A DNA stretch of 43,195 bases. Source: RUG11894 sp964344335 (lineage in GTDB: Bacteria > Bacillota > Clostridia > Peptostreptococcales > Anaerovoracaceae). The notes below the pieces were generated by a model, which saw only the letters and a program-made list of their open reading frames with translations, ran no database searches and was not told the origin of the DNA. The stretch spans positions 1 through 43,195 of the forward strand of contig CAYFMW010000010.1 in assembly GCA_964344335.1 (NCBI GenBank), read 5' to 3'. Within the stretch, counting starts at the first letter, position 1, and the number at the start of each line of letters is the position of its first letter. Shown in pieces: positions 43,178 through 43,195 of this stretch. The translations under genes were made by a program, and so were the position numbers.

Positions 43178-43195
43178 ACCGTAATATCCTACTAA

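Overview
The window is a 43.2 kb piece of a draft or metagenome-assembled chromosome, shown by a 100-base run of N at 41831-41930. It most likely comes from an anaerobic Gram-positive bacterium of the Bacillota, class Clostridia. The reasons are strong AGGAGG-type ribosome binding sites, TTG starts (ftsE and the first transporter permease), an FtsEX/M23/S41 division cluster without outer-membrane genes, a CsaB-type pyruvyl transferase, a DUF1836 protein, rubrerythrin with a Fur/PerR-type regulator, ATP-type PEP carboxykinase and a split transketolase. The exact family is inferred, not proven.

Layout. (1) 88-1245 (+): remnants of an ABC transporter plus histidine kinase operon in which the ends of genes are joined and the middles are missing. 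(2) 1254-8322 (-): alanine racemase 1, M20 amidohydrolase, a DUF937 protein, a membrane protein with a Cys/His zinc-type tail, pckA with its own promoter and leader hairpin, and a serine beta-lactamase-like protein. (3) 8477-9280 (+): an MscS channel. (4) 9376-15038 (-): ftsE, ftsX, an M23 murein hydrolase with coiled coils, recJ and an S41 protease, a compact division and cell-wall-hydrolysis operon behind an extended -10 promoter. (5) 15157-28056 (-): a degenerate P-loop ATPase with a near-consensus promoter, then a tightly packed 11-gene run: exported protein, phosphodiester glycosidase-like protein, GT4-CsaB fusion, second glycosyltransferase, DUF4330 protein, O-antigen ligase-like polymerase, UDP-sugar dehydrogenase, WecG/TagA transferase, split transketolase and a YcxB-like protein. 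I read it as a secondary cell wall polysaccharide operon. (6) 28245-34635 (+): DUF1836 regulator, a structured inverted-repeat element, a shortened ModA-like lipoprotein and a five-gene peptide/nickel-class ABC importer. (7) 34637-36726: alanine racemase 2 (-), a broken Fur/PerR gene and two rubrerythrin remnants (+), and tRNA-Ala(CGC) (-). (8) 36892-40027 (+): 3-hydroxyacyl-CoA dehydrogenase, a cytidylate-kinase-like protein and a C39-like papain-fold protein. (9) 40062-43177 (-): CCA-adding enzyme and a broken membrane GAF-GGDEF-EAL protein containing the assembly gap.

Most notable: at least nine places where a gene (or two neighbouring genes) keeps its ends but has lost the interior. They cluster in four loci (0.6-1.2, 29.4, 36.2-36.5 and 42.3-43.0 kb), while all other genes look full length. 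Either the genome is losing accessory genes by short deletions or the assembly drops segments; reads would decide. Other points of interest are the GT4-CsaB fusion, the transketolase halves inside a wall-polymer operon, the folded repeat at 28.85-28.98 kb, and a hairpin that is at once a terminator and a mask for the Shine-Dalgarno sequence ahead of the amidohydrolase.
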